Origin: Dinoroseobacter sp049800835
GTDB lineage: Bacteria > Pseudomonadota > Alphaproteobacteria > Rhodobacterales > Rhodobacteraceae
Direction of reading: 5' to 3'
Length of the DNA stretch: 64,000 bases
NCBI RefSeq assembly: GCF_049800835.1
Contig: NZ_JBNAFU010000001.1
Coordinates: forward strand, 124,001 to 188,000
The number at the start of each line of letters is the position of its first letter. Position 1 is the stretch's first letter. Below, piece after piece: positions 63,591-64,000 of this stretch. The notes below the pieces were generated by a model. That model did no database searches. It was not told the DNA's origin and saw only the letters and a list, made by a program, of their open reading frames with translations. Position numbers and translations under genes: made by a program.

Positions 63591-64000
63591 CTACCCGGCT
63601 GCGCTCTGGATCGTGGGAAGGCTGGAGGTTTCAGGGTCGCGCAGCACATAGCCGCGTCCCCAGACCGTTTCGATGTAGTTCTCACCACCCGTTGCCTGGC
63701 TAAGCTTCTTCCGCAGCTTGCAGATGAACACGTCGATGATCTTGAGTTCCGGTTCGTCCATGCCGCCATAAAGGTGGTTCAGAAACATCTCTTTCGTAAG
63801 GGTGGTGCCCTTGCGAAGCGAGAGCAGTTCGAGGATCTGATACTCCTTGCCGGTCAGATGCACCTGCGCCCCCTCCGCCTCGACCGTCTTGGCATCGAGG
63901 TTGACCGCAATCTGGCCGGTCTGGATGATCGATTGTGAGTGTCCTTTGGATCGCCGAATGATCGCGTGGATCCGAGCAATCAGTTCCTCTCGGTGGAACG
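63591..64000 (-). CDS. ctrA: Cell-cycle response regulator CtrA, N-terminus beyond window
   Basis: Only the C-terminal part is in the window; the frame is open to the right edge. It holds the end of the receiver domain (FHREELIARIHAIIRRSKGHSQS) as a linker, shown here only as separate motifs HREELIARIHA and RRSKGHSQS, and the whole winged-helix DNA-binding domain: LTGKEYQILELLSLRKGTT, MDEPELKIIDVFICKLRKKL and WGRGYVL. This matches CtrA, the alphaproteobacterial master regulator that binds TTAA-N7-TTAA sites. Confidence 0.95.
   Translation of the reverse strand, partial: FHREELIARIHAIIRRSKGHSQSIIQTGQIAVNLDAKTVEAEGAQVHLTGKEYQILELLSLRKGTTLTKEMFLNHLYGGMDEPELKIIDVFICKLRKKLSQATGGENYIETVWGRGYVLRDPETSSLPTIQSAAG

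Noticed and set aside
1..64000. CRISPR arrays, insertion sequences, tRNA or rRNA genes
   Set aside because: I scanned the gaps for repeats, cloverleaf-like segments and transposase frames and found none.

Overview
The window is chromosomal DNA of an alphaproteobacterium, very probably of the order Rhodobacterales (Roseobacter group). The evidence is the ntrY-ntrX-trkA-trkH-hfq-hflX order, a CtrA cell-cycle regulator, a plant-type (class II) DAHP synthase, a HemB with the non-zinc metal site, long PstA and PstC proteins, and high-GC coding sequence on both strands. It looks like core genome: I see no insertion sequence, prophage, integrase, CRISPR array, rRNA or tRNA.

Layout. 1-8.7 kb: the end of ntrY, then ntrX, two tandem paralogous lipoproteins on the opposite strand, trkA-trkH (potassium uptake) and hfq-hflX. 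8.7-20.9 kb: a penicillin-acylase family Ntn-hydrolase, a SYLF lipoprotein, hemB, a small membrane protein, mfd, an MFS exporter, a small secreted protein, a FrnE-like DsbA protein and an acyl-CoA synthetase. 20.9-25.5 kb: an XRE/cupin regulator, aroQ, a LuxR-type receptor without a synthase gene, rpsB-tsf with a terminator, and a cupin. 25.5-33 kb: psuK-psuG (pseudouridine breakdown), a DUF502 protein, a peptide-binding protein, a predicted small RNA, and bdhA-pentapeptide-patatin. 33-40.5 kb: the complete phosphate regulon phoR-pstS-pstC-pstA-pstB-phoU-phoB with a good Pho box. 40.5-47.8 kb: gamma carbonic anhydrase-gmk-yicC, a PAS_5 protein, class II aroG, a GlxA-type AraC regulator and a PQQ-dependent sugar dehydrogenase homologue. 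48-53.7 kb: a branched-chain amino acid type ABC transporter with a frameshifted secreted-protein gene inside the operon. 53.7-64 kb: an Fe-S scaffold, hisI, a ThiE-like protein, a TrmJ-type methyltransferase, ctaA, an M32 carboxypeptidase, a 40-residue membrane protein behind a LexA-type box, ligA-recG, and ctrA running off the right edge.

Functional themes are nitrogen, potassium and phosphate homeostasis, DNA repair (Mfd, RecG, LigA and the SOS-box peptide) and RNA-based control (Hfq plus a candidate sRNA). Points most worth following up: (1) the 40-residue membrane peptide with a GTTC-N7-GTTC box next to recG; (2) a free-standing sRNA with promoter, hairpin and UUCG terminator at about 30.6 kb; (3) the apparent CTG start of hflX overlapping the hfq stop; (4) the broken secreted-protein gene in the liv operon; (5) five convergent gene pairs whose stop codons interlock in four bases; (6) an NtrX that lacks the sigma-54 contact motif.
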